Counted from the stretch's first letter, positions 21,710 to 30,624 are shown. The stretch is 64,000 nt of DNA from Micrococcales bacterium (GCA_009777345.1 WRMB01000008.1:16266-80265), one strand, 5' to 3'. Numbers and translations are program-made. The notes: a model not told the origin generated them from the sequence alone.

Positions 21710-21876
21710 TCAGGACCCCGACGGCTCTTCCTGGTCCGTCGCGATCCGTCGAACCCCGCCCGGGCAGGACCGCGGCAGCCCTGGCCGGGCGCGGACCTCC
21801 CGCACCGGACCCATCTCAGCAGGGCGGCCTGAGGCGTCCCTGGACAGAACCTTGGAGCGGCCTGGGAGTCACGCCG

Positions 21877-23691
21877 TCACCGGGTGAGCAGGCCGATCGC
21901 CTCCACGGTGCGGGTCGCCAGGGCCAGGGCCAGGTCGCGACGACCGGCCCGGTCCACCCGCACCTCGACCAGCGACAAGCCTGGGAGGGGTGACTCCAGC
22001 ACCGGTTCCAGGTCGTCGGCGTCGGCCACCAGCTGGTACCGCAGGCCGTAGGCCTGGGCCAGCGCGTTCAGGTCCACGTCGTGCGGGGTGGCGAACACCC
22101 GCTCGAAGACGTCCCGGTAGGCGTCCTGGCCCGGTTCCAGGGTGTGGAAGATCGACCCGCCCTCGTCGTTGGCGACCACCAGCTGCACCGACGGCTCGGC
22201 GTCGTGGGTCGGGACCAGCAGCCCGCCGACGTCGTGCAGGAACGTCAGGTCGCCGAGCAGGGCGCGCACCCGCCGGTCGGGCATGGCCAGCGCCACCCCG
22301 GCCGCGGTCGACACCGTGCCGTCGATGCCGGACAGGCCGCGGTTGGCCAGCACCACCGGGGAGTCCTCCCAGCGGGCCACCAGGTCCAGGTCACGGATGG
22401 GGTGCGACGCCCCGGCGACCAGCACGTCGTCCGGCCGGGAGGCCCGCGCCACCGCCCGGGCCAGGAACGGCCCGGTGATCCGCGGCTGGGTGCGGAAGCG
22501 CCGCTGACGGCTGCGGGTGTCCTCGACCTCGTCCAGCACCTCGTCGATGGCCTCGCCGGCCGCGTCGTCGGCGGCGGTCCACTCCCGCAGCCAGGCGTCC
22601 GGGCTGGAGCGTCCGGACCGCATCCGGGTCGGCACCTCGGTGAGCACCTGGGTGGCGGCACGCATCGCGTCCGGCCAGTCCCGGCCGCGGGGGGCGATGA
22701 CGTCCACCTCGACGTCGTCGCGGGCCAGCAGCCGCTGCACCGGCCGGGCCAGGGTCGGGCGACCCAGCACCACGACCCGGCGCACCGCCCCGCCCAGCTC
22801 GCGCAGCTCGACCAGCACCCGGTAGGCGGCGATAGCGTTCGGGCCGCCCCGGGCACCGGACGACGGTTCGGCCAGCAGCGGCCAGCCGTTGGCCTCCGCC
22901 ACCTGGCGGGCCATCGGCCCGGCGCCGTCCCCGGCCAGCAGCACCGTCGGCTGGTCGCGCACGTGGTGCAGCGGCCCGGACCCGGGCGACTGCGGCTCGG
23001 CGTCCGCCATGGCCGAGGTGCGCGGGGTGACGACCGTCAGGCCCCGCACATCCGGTTCCGGCCAGGGCACCGTGCTGGGTGTCAGCGGCGGACGGTAGGC
23101 CAGGTTGAGGTGCACCGGTCCCGGGCTCCCGGTGCGGGCACCGAGCGCCGCGGCCACCGCCCGGGAGGCCAGCTGGCGCAGGTCGCGCGCCTCGTCGCGG
23201 GCACCGGTCGGGGCGGGCTGGTCGACGGTCAGCCGGGTGGCCGGACCGAACACGTGGACCTGGTCGGTGACCTGGTTGGCGCCGACGCCCCGCAGCTCGT
23301 GCGGACGGTCGGCGGTGAGCAGCAGCAGCGGCAGGCCCGCGTGGTGGGCCTCCAGCACCGCGGGCAGGAGATTGGCCACGGCGGTGCCGGACGTCGTGAC
23401 CACGGCCACCGGGCGCATGTCGTAGTCGGCCTCCAGACCCTTGGCCAGACCCAGGGCGAGGAACCCGGCGGAGCGTTCGTCGACCCGCACGTACAGGTTC
23501 AGCGGCGGTACCTGGTCGGGGCGTTCGTCGTCCGGCAGGGCGGCATCGGCCAGCGCGAAGGCCAGCGGACCGCTGCGCGACCCCGGGCACAGCACGACGT
23601 CGCGCAGACCGAGCGCGGCCAGAGTCTGGAGCAGCACCCGCGCCGCCGCGACAGCCGGAGGTTGCACCGTCGGTTCGGGACTCGCAGCCAT
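21877..23691 (-). CDS. menD: SEPHCHC synthase (2-succinyl-5-enolpyruvyl-6-hydroxy-3-cyclohexene-1-carboxylate synthase)
   Basis: 604-residue thiamine-diphosphate enzyme joining isochorismate and 2-oxoglutarate. The N-terminal block VVLCPGSRSGPLAFALADAA (near 28-47) and VDERSAGFLALGLAKG near 68-83, with TTSGTAVANLLPAVLEA near 97-113, are classic MenD. The C-terminal half has ANRGLSGIDGTVSTAAGVALA and LLGDLTFLHDVGGL for cofactor binding. The ATG at 23691 is 6 nt after CACAAT, a leaderless-type start; longer in-frame extensions have no support. Confidence 0.95.
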   Translation of the reverse strand: MAASPEPTVQPPAVAAARVLLQTLAALGLRDVVLCPGSRSGPLAFALADAALPDDERPDQVPPLNLYVRVDERSAGFLALGLAKGLEADYDMRPVAVVTTSGTAVANLLPAVLEAHHAGLPLLLLTADRPHELRGVGANQVTDQVHVFGPATRLTVDQPAPTGARDEARDLRQLASRAVAAALGARTGSPGPVHLNLAYRPPLTPSTVPWPEPDVRGLTVVTPRTSAMADAEPQSPGSGPLHHVRDQPTVLLAGDGAGPMARQVAEANGWPLLAEPSSGARGGPNAIAAYRVLVELRELGGAVRRVVVLGRPTLARPVQRLLARDDVEVDVIAPRGRDWPDAMRAATQVLTEVPTRMRSGRSSPDAWLREWTAADDAAGEAIDEVLDEVEDTRSRQRRFRTQPRITGPFLARAVARASRPDDVLVAGASHPIRDLDLVARWEDSPVVLANRGLSGIDGTVSTAAGVALAMPDRRVRALLGDLTFLHDVGGLLVPTHDAEPSVQLVVANDEGGSIFHTLEPGQDAYRDVFERVFATPHDVDLNALAQAYGLRYQLVADADDLEPVLESPLPGLSLVEVRVDRAGRRDLALALATRTVEAIGLLTR

Positions 23692-23697
23692 CCGCCC

Positions 23698-23703
23698 ATT
23701 GTG
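23698..23703 (-). promoter_or_regulatory. Candidate -10 of a leaderless menD transcript
   Basis: CACAAT on the minus strand, exactly 6 nt before the menD ATG. The identical hexamer and spacing occur before the probable ilvA start. Confidence 0.55.
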
Positions 23704-23848
23704 CCAAGACCATGACCCCCACGATCCACGGGTGGGTGACGACGGCACCCGATCCGGTGACCGGTGAGGCAGTTTCATCCCATGCCACCCGTTCGGCTGC
23801 ACCCCTGCCAGCGGCAGACCGATCAGGATGCCGCGGTTCGCGGCTCCC

Positions 23849-23874
23849 GCCGATCCACCCGGCTGGGGATCGGC
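23849..23874 (-). terminator. Hairpin downstream of menC
   Basis: 8-bp perfect inverted repeat gccgatcc / ggatcggc with a 10-nt loop, 20 nt past the menC stop. GC-rich, with no T-run, as usual for actinobacterial terminators. Confidence 0.55.
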
Positions 23875-23893
23875 GTGGAACCCCCGAGCCGGG

Positions 23894-24823
23894 CTATCTG
23901 GTGACTGCCGCGACCCGGCGGGCCCAACGCTCGACCAGCGCGTCCGGCACCTCCGGCGGCGGCAGCACCGGGGTCGGGCGGCGCACCGCGATCTGGCCGT
24001 CGACCGGCAGCAGCGGGTCAGCCACCACGTCGGCGGCCAGCAGCGCCGCGGTGCCCAGCCCGCAGGCATAGGGCAGATCGGGCAGCGCCGCGGCCAGGGC
24101 CAGCCCGGCGGCCAGACCCACCGACGACTCCAGCGCCGAGGACACCACCACCGGCAGCCCCACCCGTTCAGCCAACTCCAGGCAGGCCCGCACCCCACCC
24201 AGCGGCTGCACCTTGAGCACGACGACGTCCGCGGCCTGCGCGGCGACCACCGCCAGCGGGTCGTCGCTGCGCCGGACCGACTCGTCGGCCGCGACCGGCA
24301 CATGCGTCCGACGGCGCAGCGCGGCCAGGTCGGCCACGGTCGGCACGGGTTGCTCGGCGTACTGCAGTCCCCCGGCGGCCCGGTCCAGGACTTTCAGCGC
24401 GGTCACCGCGGTGTCCACGTCCCAGGCGGCGTTGGCGTCCACCCGGATATGCCCGGCCGGGCCCAGCGCGTCGCGCACCGCCTCGACCCGGGCCTGGTCG
24501 TCGGCCAGGCACTGCCCGGGTTCGGCGACCTTGACCTTGGCGGTGCGGCAGCCCGACGCGGCCACCATCTGGTGCGCCCGCCCGGGGTCGACTGCGGGCA
24601 CGATGGCGTTGACCGCGACGCTGTCGCGCACCGGGTCGGGCCAGCCGGTGTCGGCGGCCTCCCGGGCGGCCCGCCACCACGACCGGGCCTCGGCGTCGTC
24701 GTAGTCCCAGAACGGGGAGAACTCCCCCCAGCCGGCATCACCGCGCACCAGCACCCCGTCCCGGGCGGTCAACCCCCGGAACCGCGCCCGCAGCGCCACC
24801 TGGTACACGACAAGATCGCTCAC
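23894..24823 (-). CDS. menC: o-Succinylbenzoate synthase
   Basis: 309-residue enolase-superfamily enzyme that dehydrates SHCHC to o-succinylbenzoate. The barrel domain shows the Lys pair in AKVKVAE (near 94-100), metal ligands in RVDANAAWDVD (near 124-134), YAEQPV (near 150), and ADESVRRSDD (near 175), then VVLKVQPLGG (near 196). The GTG at 24823 follows GGGAGGG by 5 nt; the frame continues upstream into ilvA without a better start. It lies 40 nt after ilvA, which may co-transcribe it. Confidence 0.93.
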   Translation of the reverse strand: MSDLVVYQVALRARFRGLTARDGVLVRGDAGWGEFSPFWDYDDAEARSWWRAAREAADTGWPDPVRDSVAVNAIVPAVDPGRAHQMVAASGCRTAKVKVAEPGQCLADDQARVEAVRDALGPAGHIRVDANAAWDVDTAVTALKVLDRAAGGLQYAEQPVPTVADLAALRRRTHVPVAADESVRRSDDPLAVVAAQAADVVVLKVQPLGGVRACLELAERVGLPVVVSSALESSVGLAAGLALAAALPDLPYACGLGTAALLAADVVADPLLPVDGQIAVRRPTPVLPPPEVPDALVERWARRVAAVTR

Positions 24824-24863
24824 CGTTCCCTCCCGCGATCGACAGTCCGTCGGTGGGCGACCG

Positions 24864-26132
24864 TCATGGGGCCACCAGGAACCGGTAGGCCGTCGAACCG
24901 GGGTCGATGGCTTCGACCCGCATGGGAGAGGCGGCCATGCGGGCCAGGAGGTCGGGCAGGGTCGCCGGGTCGCCCAGCTCGACACCGACCAGGGCGGGGC
25001 CGGTCTCCCGGTTGGAGCGTTTGACGTACTCGAACAAGGTGATGTCGTCGTCCGGGCCGAGCACCGAGTCCAGGAACCGGCGCAGCGCACCAGGTTCTTG
25101 GGGGAAGTCCACCAGGAAGTAGTGCTTGCGGCCCTCGTACACCAGGGCCCGTTCGAGGATCTCGGCGTACCGGGACACGTCGTTGTTCCCGCCGGAGACG
25201 ACCGCGACGACGGTGCTGCCCGGTGCCAGCTCGACCAGGCCCAGACCGGCCGGGGCCAGCGCGCCCGCCGGTTCGGCGATGATCCCGTCCGACTGGTACA
25301 TGGCCAGCATCTGGGCGCAGACCCGGCCCTCGGGCACGGTCAGCACCGGCGGGGCGTGCTGGGCGACGACGGCGTAGGTCAGGTCCCCGGCCCGACGCAC
25401 CGCCGCCCCGTCGACGAACCCGTCCAGCACGGCCAGCTCGACCGGGTGCCCGGCTTCCAGCGCCCGGCTCAGGGTGGGCGCACCCGCCGGTTCGAAGCCG
25501 ACGACGCGGGTGTCCGGTGCGCGTTCGGCCAGCCAGGTCAGGCACCCGGCCAGCATCCCGCCCCCGCCGACCGGCAGCGCCAGCACGTCCGGCGCGGCAC
25601 CGAGCTGGTCGACGACCTGCGCGGCCACCGTGCCCTGACCGGCGACGGTACGCGGGTCGTCGAACGCGGGCACCAGCACCGCCCCGGTGCGGGCCGCCTC
25701 GTCGGCCGCGGCGGCGGCGGAGTCGTCGTAGGTGTCGCCGGTCACCACCAGCTCGATCCACCCGGCACCGATCACCCGCATCCGCATCCGTTTCTGCCGC
25801 GGCGTCGTGGACGGCACGAACACCCGCCCACGCACTCCCAGCCGGGCACAGGCGAACGCCACCCCCTGACCGTGGTTACCCGCACTGGCGGTGACCACCC
25901 CGGCGGCGCGGGCCGCGTCGTCCAGCTGGGCGACGAGGTTGTACGCCCCCCGGATCTTGTACGACCGGACCGGCTGCAGGTCCTCCCGCTTGAACCAGAC
26001 CTCGGCCCCGGTCTCGCGGCTCAGCCGGTCGTTGCGCTCCAGCGGGGTGCACACGGCGACCCCGTCCAGCCGGACGGCGGCCGCGTCGATGTCAGCGGCG
26101 GTGACACTGCGAGCAAGCGCTGTACGGGGCAC
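24864..26132 (-). CDS. ilvA: Threonine ammonia-lyase (threonine deaminase)
   Basis: 422-residue pyridoxal-phosphate enzyme converting threonine to 2-oxobutyrate for isoleucine synthesis. The PLP lysine is Lys59 in RSYKIRGA; the phosphate-binding glycine loop is LPVGGGGMLAG near 185-195. A C-terminal ACT-like domain (about 330-422) indicates the short, TdcB/IlvA-type form with one regulatory domain. I favour the GTG at 26132, 6 nt after CACAAT; a GTG at 26150 would add 6 residues. It is not functionally tied to the men genes beside it. Confidence 0.92.
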   Translation of the reverse strand: MPRTALARSVTAADIDAAAVRLDGVAVCTPLERNDRLSRETGAEVWFKREDLQPVRSYKIRGAYNLVAQLDDAARAAGVVTASAGNHGQGVAFACARLGVRGRVFVPSTTPRQKRMRMRVIGAGWIELVVTGDTYDDSAAAAADEAARTGAVLVPAFDDPRTVAGQGTVAAQVVDQLGAAPDVLALPVGGGGMLAGCLTWLAERAPDTRVVGFEPAGAPTLSRALEAGHPVELAVLDGFVDGAAVRRAGDLTYAVVAQHAPPVLTVPEGRVCAQMLAMYQSDGIIAEPAGALAPAGLGLVELAPGSTVVAVVSGGNNDVSRYAEILERALVYEGRKHYFLVDFPQEPGALRRFLDSVLGPDDDITLFEYVKRSNRETGPALVGVELGDPATLPDLLARMAASPMRVEAIDPGSTAYRFLVAP

Positions 26133-26138
26133 CGAGCC

Positions 26139-26144
26139 ATTGTG
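26139..26144 (-). promoter_or_regulatory. Candidate -10 of a leaderless ilvA transcript
   Basis: CACAAT on the minus strand 6 nt before the GTG at 26132; no ribosome-binding site is visible. Confidence 0.5.
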
Positions 26145-26364
26145 GACCACCCGCCGACCCCCTGGCCCCCCGGCTACCTCGGCCGCAGGCCACCGAGCCG
26201 TCAGAAAACGCTGCCACCCCGGCGCGACGAGACGCTAGGCTGAGCCAGCCGGCCTAGTCCCAGGCATCCTTCGTCTCCGAGAGGCGGCCCTTCGGGGGTT
26301 GGCCGCGGGCTTCAGGTGCTTCGCCCGGGCGATCTCCGGCTCCACGACCTTCCGAGCACCTCGA

Positions 26365-26676
26365 TCAGCCTTCCGCGAGCGCGCTCTCGAAGTCTTGCCC
26401 GCCGTAGAAGACACCGTGGATCGTCACCCCGAGCGTGGCGTCGTCGGCGTCGAAGATGATGACCACGCGTCTGCGAAAACCGATCGTCCGGAGTCCCGGC
26501 CTGAGGTCGTCTCGGCGCGAACCGCGATGAGGGAACGTCTCCAGACTCAGGCAGTGCTCGACAATCGCGTCGACGTACGCGGCAGCGATGTCTGGGTCGG
26601 CCGCGTCGGCGATGTAGTCGCGGATGGCCGTCAACTGGCGAGTTGCCGTCTCGGCGAAGACGACCGAGTAGCTCAT
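26365..26676 (-). CDS. ParE/RelE-family toxin
   Basis: 103-residue type II toxin. The pattern SVVFAETATRQLTAIRDYIAD at the start, HRGSRRDDLRPGLRTIGF in the middle and VVIIFDADDATLGVTIHGVFYGGQDFESAL at the end matches the ParE/RelE fold (helices then a beta-sheet). ParE members poison gyrase and RelE members cut mRNA; the sequence does not decide which. It overlaps the upstream antitoxin gene by 4 nt. Confidence 0.9.
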   Translation of the reverse strand: MSYSVVFAETATRQLTAIRDYIADAADPDIAAAYVDAIVEHCLSLETFPHRGSRRDDLRPGLRTIGFRRRVVIIFDADDATLGVTIHGVFYGGQDFESALAEG

Positions 26677-26942
26677 GCTGCGGCTGGGCCGTTCGCCCGC
26701 AGTCGCTCTCGGACCTCATCCGCTGTGAGAGTGGCTTCCTGCCCTGCTTTGACACGGTCGTAGGTCGGGACGACGACCTCCTGAAGCCACCGCTCGACGG
26801 CGCGGTCCCGAGCCACCAGGGCACGTAGCCCGTCACGCACGACCTCGCTGTCGGAAGCGTACTCACCAGACGCCACCTTCTTCTCGACCATCGCAGCCAT
26901 CTCCAGCGGCAAGGTGATGCTCATCTGCTTCGTGGTACGCAC
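26673..26942 (-). CDS. ParD/CopG-family antitoxin (ribbon-helix-helix)
   Basis: 89-residue antitoxin paired with the ParE-like toxin. TKQMSITLPLEMAAMVEKKVASGEYASDSEVVRDGLRAL-type N-terminus is a ribbon-helix-helix DNA-binding domain; the acidic C-terminal half is the toxin-binding arm. The GTG at 26942 follows GAGGAGG by 6 nt; an ATG at 26924 is the alternative. An 8-bp inverted repeat directly upstream is a probable autoregulatory operator. Confidence 0.9.
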   Translation of the reverse strand: MRTTKQMSITLPLEMAAMVEKKVASGEYASDSEVVRDGLRALVARDRAVERWLQEVVVPTYDRVKAGQEATLTADEVRERLRANGPAAA

Positions 26943-26954
26943 GCCGACCTCCTC

Positions 26955-26977
26955 CGAGTAGGGTTCAATCCTACTCG
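26955..26977. promoter_or_regulatory. Probable operator of the ParDE-like operon
   Basis: Perfect inverted repeat CGAGTAGG / CCTACTCG with a 7-nt spacer, 13 nt upstream of the antitoxin GTG and just before its ribosome-binding site. Ribbon-helix-helix antitoxins repress their own promoters through such sites. Confidence 0.65.
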
Positions 26978-27076
26978 CACGCGGTGACCGGCACAACGTC
27001 CAGCTCGACGGCTACCTGCCGACCTCTTGCGGCAAGCGCGAGCCCCCACACTCGAACCGGCGGCAGGCAAAGCCTC

Positions 27077-27814
27077 TCATCCACCAAACAGGTCGACCAG
27101 TTTGTCCAGGCGGGCGAAGGCGGCGTCCGAGGATGTCATCCACTCGAACGTCGGGCTGTCCTCCTCCAGGCCGCGCAGGACAGTCTCGGAGTCTCCTCGT
27201 GGTGGGACGCGGAAGTACGGGTTGCCCGGAACGGGCAGCTCCGCATAGGCGGCGCACAACGCCTGGCAAGGCACGTCGCCGTCCATGACCGCCCCGCCCC
27301 GGACCCCGGCGGCAATCTGACCGAGGGGACCGATCCGGCCCTCCGGCTGTCTGTCGCCGTGCGACCACACACCGACCAGCGTGTCACTGAGCACCATGGC
27401 GTGCAGCGCCGTCGGGAGAGGCACCGGCCCGAACTCGTAGCCGTTGTCGTTGACGAAGCACTCACCGTCCGACCCGACCAGCAGCGCCCAGCAGCCCTGG
27501 TTCTCCCACCACACCACGATGCCGTCGGTGTCCCCGACCCACGCTGGTCGGTCGCGGTAGGCCGCGCCAGGCAGCTCCTCCAGTGTCGCCGGGCTGTCCT
27601 GGACGTCTTGCAGCCGGTTCCCGACGAGTAGATACCACTCCACCAGGACCTCAGGCAGCTCACGGTCAAGCCCCGACGCTACCGCGGTGACCTCGTCGGG
27701 ATCGGCGCCATCCGCAGCGGCCAACGGCTCGGCGTACCAACGCTCGACCACCTCCGGCAACCACCGCCACCGTGGCGTGGCGAGCAGACGCGACTGGTCG
27801 GTCGACAGCACCAC
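27077..27814 (-). CDS. SUKH/SMI1-KNR4-like protein
   Basis: 245-residue cytoplasmic protein. Helix-rich N-terminus, then ELPEVLVEWYLLVGNRLQDVQD near 52-73 and TDGIVVWWENQGCWALLVG near 96-114, a layout resembling the SUKH (SMI1/KNR4) superfamily, many of whose members are immunity proteins against contact-dependent or polymorphic toxins. No cognate toxin is adjacent. The GTG at 27814 is 7 nt after TAGGAT, a leaderless-type start. Assignment is by pattern only. Confidence 0.65.
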   Translation of the reverse strand: MVLSTDQSRLLATPRWRWLPEVVERWYAEPLAAADGADPDEVTAVASGLDRELPEVLVEWYLLVGNRLQDVQDSPATLEELPGAAYRDRPAWVGDTDGIVVWWENQGCWALLVGSDGECFVNDNGYEFGPVPLPTALHAMVLSDTLVGVWSHGDRQPEGRIGPLGQIAAGVRGGAVMDGDVPCQALCAAYAELPVPGNPYFRVPPRGDSETVLRGLEEDSPTFEWMTSSDAAFARLDKLVDLFGG

Positions 27815-27821
27815 GCGCCCG

Positions 27822-27827
27822 ATCCTA
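27822..27827 (-). promoter_or_regulatory. Candidate -10 of a leaderless transcript for the SUKH-like gene
   Basis: TAGGAT on the minus strand, 7 nt before the GTG at 27814; no ribosome-binding site. Confidence 0.5.
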
Positions 27828-27974
27828 TGTCTTCAGGCGGCATCCGCGATCCTGAGAGACGGGCTCTGCTGTGGCGACGGTCCGTCTGGCGAAGAAACTG
27901 CTTGACGGGACAGGTCGTCGACCGCCACGGTGAGTGCCCCGTGCTCCGCGGGGTTGGTGCGCCGAAGGGTTGTC

Positions 27975-28310
27975 GTGTCCGCAGGACGGAAGGTCCGACG
28001 CATCGTGGTGGACGGCCGGGTCTACCACTGGCAGATCCGCCCCAGCGGTGGGCCGTGGGACTGCCTCAAGTGTCGCCTCGACCACGGATGGTCCGGACCC
28101 ATCGAGCTGAGCCTGTTCCACAACCGCAGGCGCCTGTTCACCAGGTCGTTGGGCGACCTGAGGTCGGTCACCCCGTCGGTCGTCGACGAGCACGTTCGTG
28201 AGTTCCTCGCCAGTACAGACCCTGTCCCTGCGCCCGCTGCACCACAGGCGTCGGGGACCAGGGGTCGGCGCCGTCCGTACCAGCTCCGACGGCCGAGGAG
28301 AGAGCCGTGA
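27975..28310 (+). CDS. Hypothetical protein
   Basis: About 111 residues, not recognised. The N-terminal half (RRIVVDGRVYHWQIRP, then a CLKC pair, then IELSLFHNRRRLFTRS) looks like a compact beta-rich domain; VDEHVREFL near residue 75 is helical and the tail is Pro/Arg-rich. I chose the GTG at 27975, 7 nt after GAAGGG, over a GTG at 27930 with no site. Its stop overlaps the next gene's GTG by 4 nt, so the two are probably co-translated. Confidence 0.6.
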   Translation: MSAGRKVRRIVVDGRVYHWQIRPSGGPWDCLKCRLDHGWSGPIELSLFHNRRRLFTRSLGDLRSVTPSVVDEHVREFLASTDPVPAPAAPQASGTRGRRRPYQLRRPRREP

Positions 28311-28927
28311 CGCGCCGGGAACCACTCGACGACCAGGTGCCAGTGACGTCCCTGGGCCTGTTCGACCGGTTCGCCCGGAACGCCCAGACCGGACGGTTGA
28401 CGCTCCAGAGTCTCGTAGGTGGCTGCACCGAGCAGGAGCTGCGGGACGACGGTTACGAGCAGGCCGGCTGCGGGTTCTTCAAGGACGTGACGCTTCAGGA
28501 CCGGGGCGAGCACGGCGGGCTCCGTGGCTGCCAGCTCCAGCGGTATCTTCACGACGACACAGAGTTCGGCGACGGCGTCGAGCTCTACAGCGGTGGGTGG
28601 CGCGGCCTGGGCGGACCCAGGCTCACCCGTCTCCTCGCACACCACCTGCGGGAGAACGGCCCGTTCACGATGACGCTCTGGGGCGACCCCCTACGCGAGC
28701 CGACACTGGACGAGGGCGTCCTCGTACTCGACGGCCGACTCAGCCTCTACTTCAGAGAACCCGATTTCGGCCGGGACCACTACTTGGTCTGGGCGATCAA
28801 CCAGGGGGTGCCCGGCGGCCGCGAGCATCTCACTCTCACCAGCCCGGTCATGTCGAAGGCCATCAGACAGGTGGCGTTCCAGCGTTTCGTCGCGTTCCTG
28901 CACCGATCGGGCCTGCAGCTCGCCTAG
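28307..28927 (+). CDS. Hypothetical protein
   Basis: 206 residues, not recognised. No signal peptide or transmembrane helix; mixed alpha/beta with several acidic stretches and an aromatic C-terminal half (SLYFREPDFGRDHYLVWAIN). The GTG start sits in a GTGA overlap with the preceding gene, so they form a two-gene unit. It sits among toxin-antitoxin and SUKH-like genes, which hints at an accessory role but proves nothing. Confidence 0.6.
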   Translation: MTRREPLDDQVPVTSLGLFDRFARNAQTGRLTLQSLVGGCTEQELRDDGYEQAGCGFFKDVTLQDRGEHGGLRGCQLQRYLHDDTEFGDGVELYSGGWRGLGGPRLTRLLAHHLRENGPFTMTLWGDPLREPTLDEGVLVLDGRLSLYFREPDFGRDHYLVWAINQGVPGGREHLTLTSPVMSKAIRQVAFQRFVAFLHRSGLQLA

Positions 28928-29000
28928 ACAGGGGCAGCGACCGCGACCTACGCTGTGATGTGTAAGTCTGTGTGTGATGCGTTGTGCGTGAGGAGCTGTA

Positions 29001-29219
29001 GTGGCGACGAACCTGGCCATCGACCCGGAACTGCTGGCACACGCCCTGGCCGTCGGCGGGGAACGGACGAAGAAGGCGACGGTCACCCGGGCGCTGGAGG
29101 AGTACATCGCCCGCCGTGAGCAGCGCGCCCTGCTCGACCTGGTCGGCACGGTCAGCTGGGACGAGACCTACGACTACAAAGCCGACCGGGCCGCGCGCGA
29201 CGCCAAGGCCGAGCGCTGA
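29001..29219 (+). CDS. VapB-family antitoxin
   Basis: 72 residues. MATNLAIDPELLAHALAVGG followed by KKATVTRALEEYIARREQ is the VapB ribbon-helix-helix pattern; the C-terminal tail rich in Asp, Tyr and Lys would bind the toxin. The GTG follows GAGGAGC by 5 nt. It abuts the PIN toxin gene (stop TGA directly followed by ATG). The TG-rich leader at 28958-28990 may contain its operator. Confidence 0.88.
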   Translation: MATNLAIDPELLAHALAVGGERTKKATVTRALEEYIARREQRALLDLVGTVSWDETYDYKADRAARDAKAER

Positions 29220-29624
29220 ATGGCAGTCCTGGTCGACACCAGCGTGTGGTCGCTGCTGTTCCGCAAGAACGGCCCCGCACCGGAACCGCAGGTCACCGAG
29301 CTGCAACGGCTGCTGCGCGGCGACGACCTGGTCGCCACCACCGGCGTCATCGCCCAAGAGCTGTTCTACGGTCTCGGGGCCAGCGCCGACGCCGAACGGG
29401 TCGCTCGCGCCTTCCGCGCCCTGCGCTACCTGGCCCCCACCCTGGACCAGCACATCGCCGCCGCCCGGCTGCGTCGTGACCTGCGCACCACCGGAATCCA
29501 GGTGAGCAGCGCCGACGCCCTCATAGCCCACCTGGCCGCCACCCACGACCTGACCTTGCTCACCACCGACCAGGACTTCACCCACGTCGCGGCGCATGTC
29601 CCGCTACGCCTGTGGACGCCATAG
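29220..29624 (+). CDS. VapC-family PIN-domain toxin
   Basis: 134-residue putative endoribonuclease. Acidic active-site residues are visible: Asp6 in VLVDTSVW, Glu42 in IAQELFYG, Asp95 in SADALIAHLA and Asp113 in TTDQDF. It pairs with the VapB upstream. Complete and apparently intact. Confidence 0.9.
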   Translation: MAVLVDTSVWSLLFRKNGPAPEPQVTELQRLLRGDDLVATTGVIAQELFYGLGASADAERVARAFRALRYLAPTLDQHIAAARLRRDLRTTGIQVSSADALIAHLAATHDLTLLTTDQDFTHVAAHVPLRLWTP

Positions 29625-30088
29625 TGAATAGAACGATAGATGCGCTGGTGAGGACGATCGTCCGTGGCGAGATGACTACCGGGGGCAAAGCACAGGGTCT
29701 GACGCGGGCGCAGATCGACGAGGTCGAACGTGATCAAGGATCTCCGCTCCCCGCGCCCTACCGACAGTTCTTGGCGCAGGTGGGAGGCGGGGTGGGAGGC
29801 TTCCTCCGTGGCAGTGACGTGTTCTACCCGCACATGCTCGGCCTCGGCCAGGAAGCTCGGAGGCTGTTGGAAGAGAACAGCGTCCCGTTCGCCTGGTCCC
29901 CAGACGACCGAGTGATCATGATGCACCAGGGCTACCAGTTCGACATGCTTCGCGGCACCGGTGAGGATTCTGAGGTCTGGTCCTACAGCGAAGGCACAGA
30001 TGTCGACGTGCCGGTCAGGACCTTCGACTGTTTCGCGGACTGGTTGGCGGCGTGGGTCGAGTGCTATTCCCTCGACGTGTGGACGTGA
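29612..30088 (+). CDS. SMI1/KNR4 (SUKH)-family protein
   Basis: 158 residues. LTRAQIDEVERDQGSPLPAPYRQFLAQVGGG near 30-60 is the hallmark N-terminal block of the SUKH superfamily (an acidic helix, then LP-x-x-Y-R-x-FL); the tail TFDCFADWLAAWVECY is the usual last helix. Many members are immunity proteins of toxin systems. The GTG at 29612 overlaps vapC by 13 nt; a GTG four codons in is also possible. No partner toxin other than VapC is next to it. Confidence 0.78.
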   Translation: MDAIVNRTIDALVRTIVRGEMTTGGKAQGLTRAQIDEVERDQGSPLPAPYRQFLAQVGGGVGGFLRGSDVFYPHMLGLGQEARRLLEENSVPFAWSPDDRVIMMHQGYQFDMLRGTGEDSEVWSYSEGTDVDVPVRTFDCFADWLAAWVECYSLDVWT

Positions 30089-30210
30089 CACCCAGACGGC
30101 TCACCACCGGACAGGCCGAGGTCCAGGCGGATGAATGCGGCGTCTTGATCGTCACCCACACCCTGACGAAGGGCGAAGAAACTGCTGACAGGTTCTCCCC
30201 AGCGGTAGGG

Positions 30211-30624
30211 CTAACTCCAGTCCCAGGGGTTGAGGAGAGGAACCGGGAGGAACTCGAAGTCGGTGGTGTTGCGGGTTGCCAGACGTGCGCCGTGGGCTGC
30301 ACAGACGGCGGCGATCATGCCGTCTTCGACGCTCAGGCCGCGGCCTGCCTCGCGGGCGGTCTGGCGGAAGACGGCGTAGATACGAGCGGCTTTCTCGTCG
30401 TACGGCAACCTCACCGCAATGCCTGCCAGCACGTCGTCCATCGCCTGGGTCAGACCGTCACGACGCTGGCCCGGAGGCAGCAGGTGCACCCCGGTCCACA
30501 GCTCGCCGAGGGTGATGGCCGTCACCGCGTAGCCGTCGGTCTGGGCCGCCATCCAGGCCAGGACCCGGGCCGAGGGCTCGATACGGAGCGGCTCGGAGAC
30601 CACATTGGTGTCGAGGACGATCAC
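30211..30624 (-). CDS. FitB/VapC-family PIN-domain toxin
   Basis: 137-residue PIN protein. Asp5 in VLDTNVVSE, Glu41 in ITLGELWTG, Asp101 in SVEDGMIAAVC and Asp119 in TRNTTDFEFL form the acidic active site, and LNPWDW at the C-terminus is typical of FitB-like toxins. The ATG overlaps the antitoxin stop by 4 nt. Confidence 0.9.
   Translation of the reverse strand: MIVLDTNVVSEPLRIEPSARVLAWMAAQTDGYAVTAITLGELWTGVHLLPPGQRRDGLTQAMDDVLAGIAVRLPYDEKAARIYAVFRQTAREAGRGLSVEDGMIAAVCAAHGARLATRNTTDFEFLPVPLLNPWDWS

Noticed and set aside
26151..26364. A riboswitch or attenuator upstream of ilvA
   Set aside because: The likely ilvA transcript is leaderless, and no T-box or peptide attenuator is visible; only a weak 6-bp hairpin was found.
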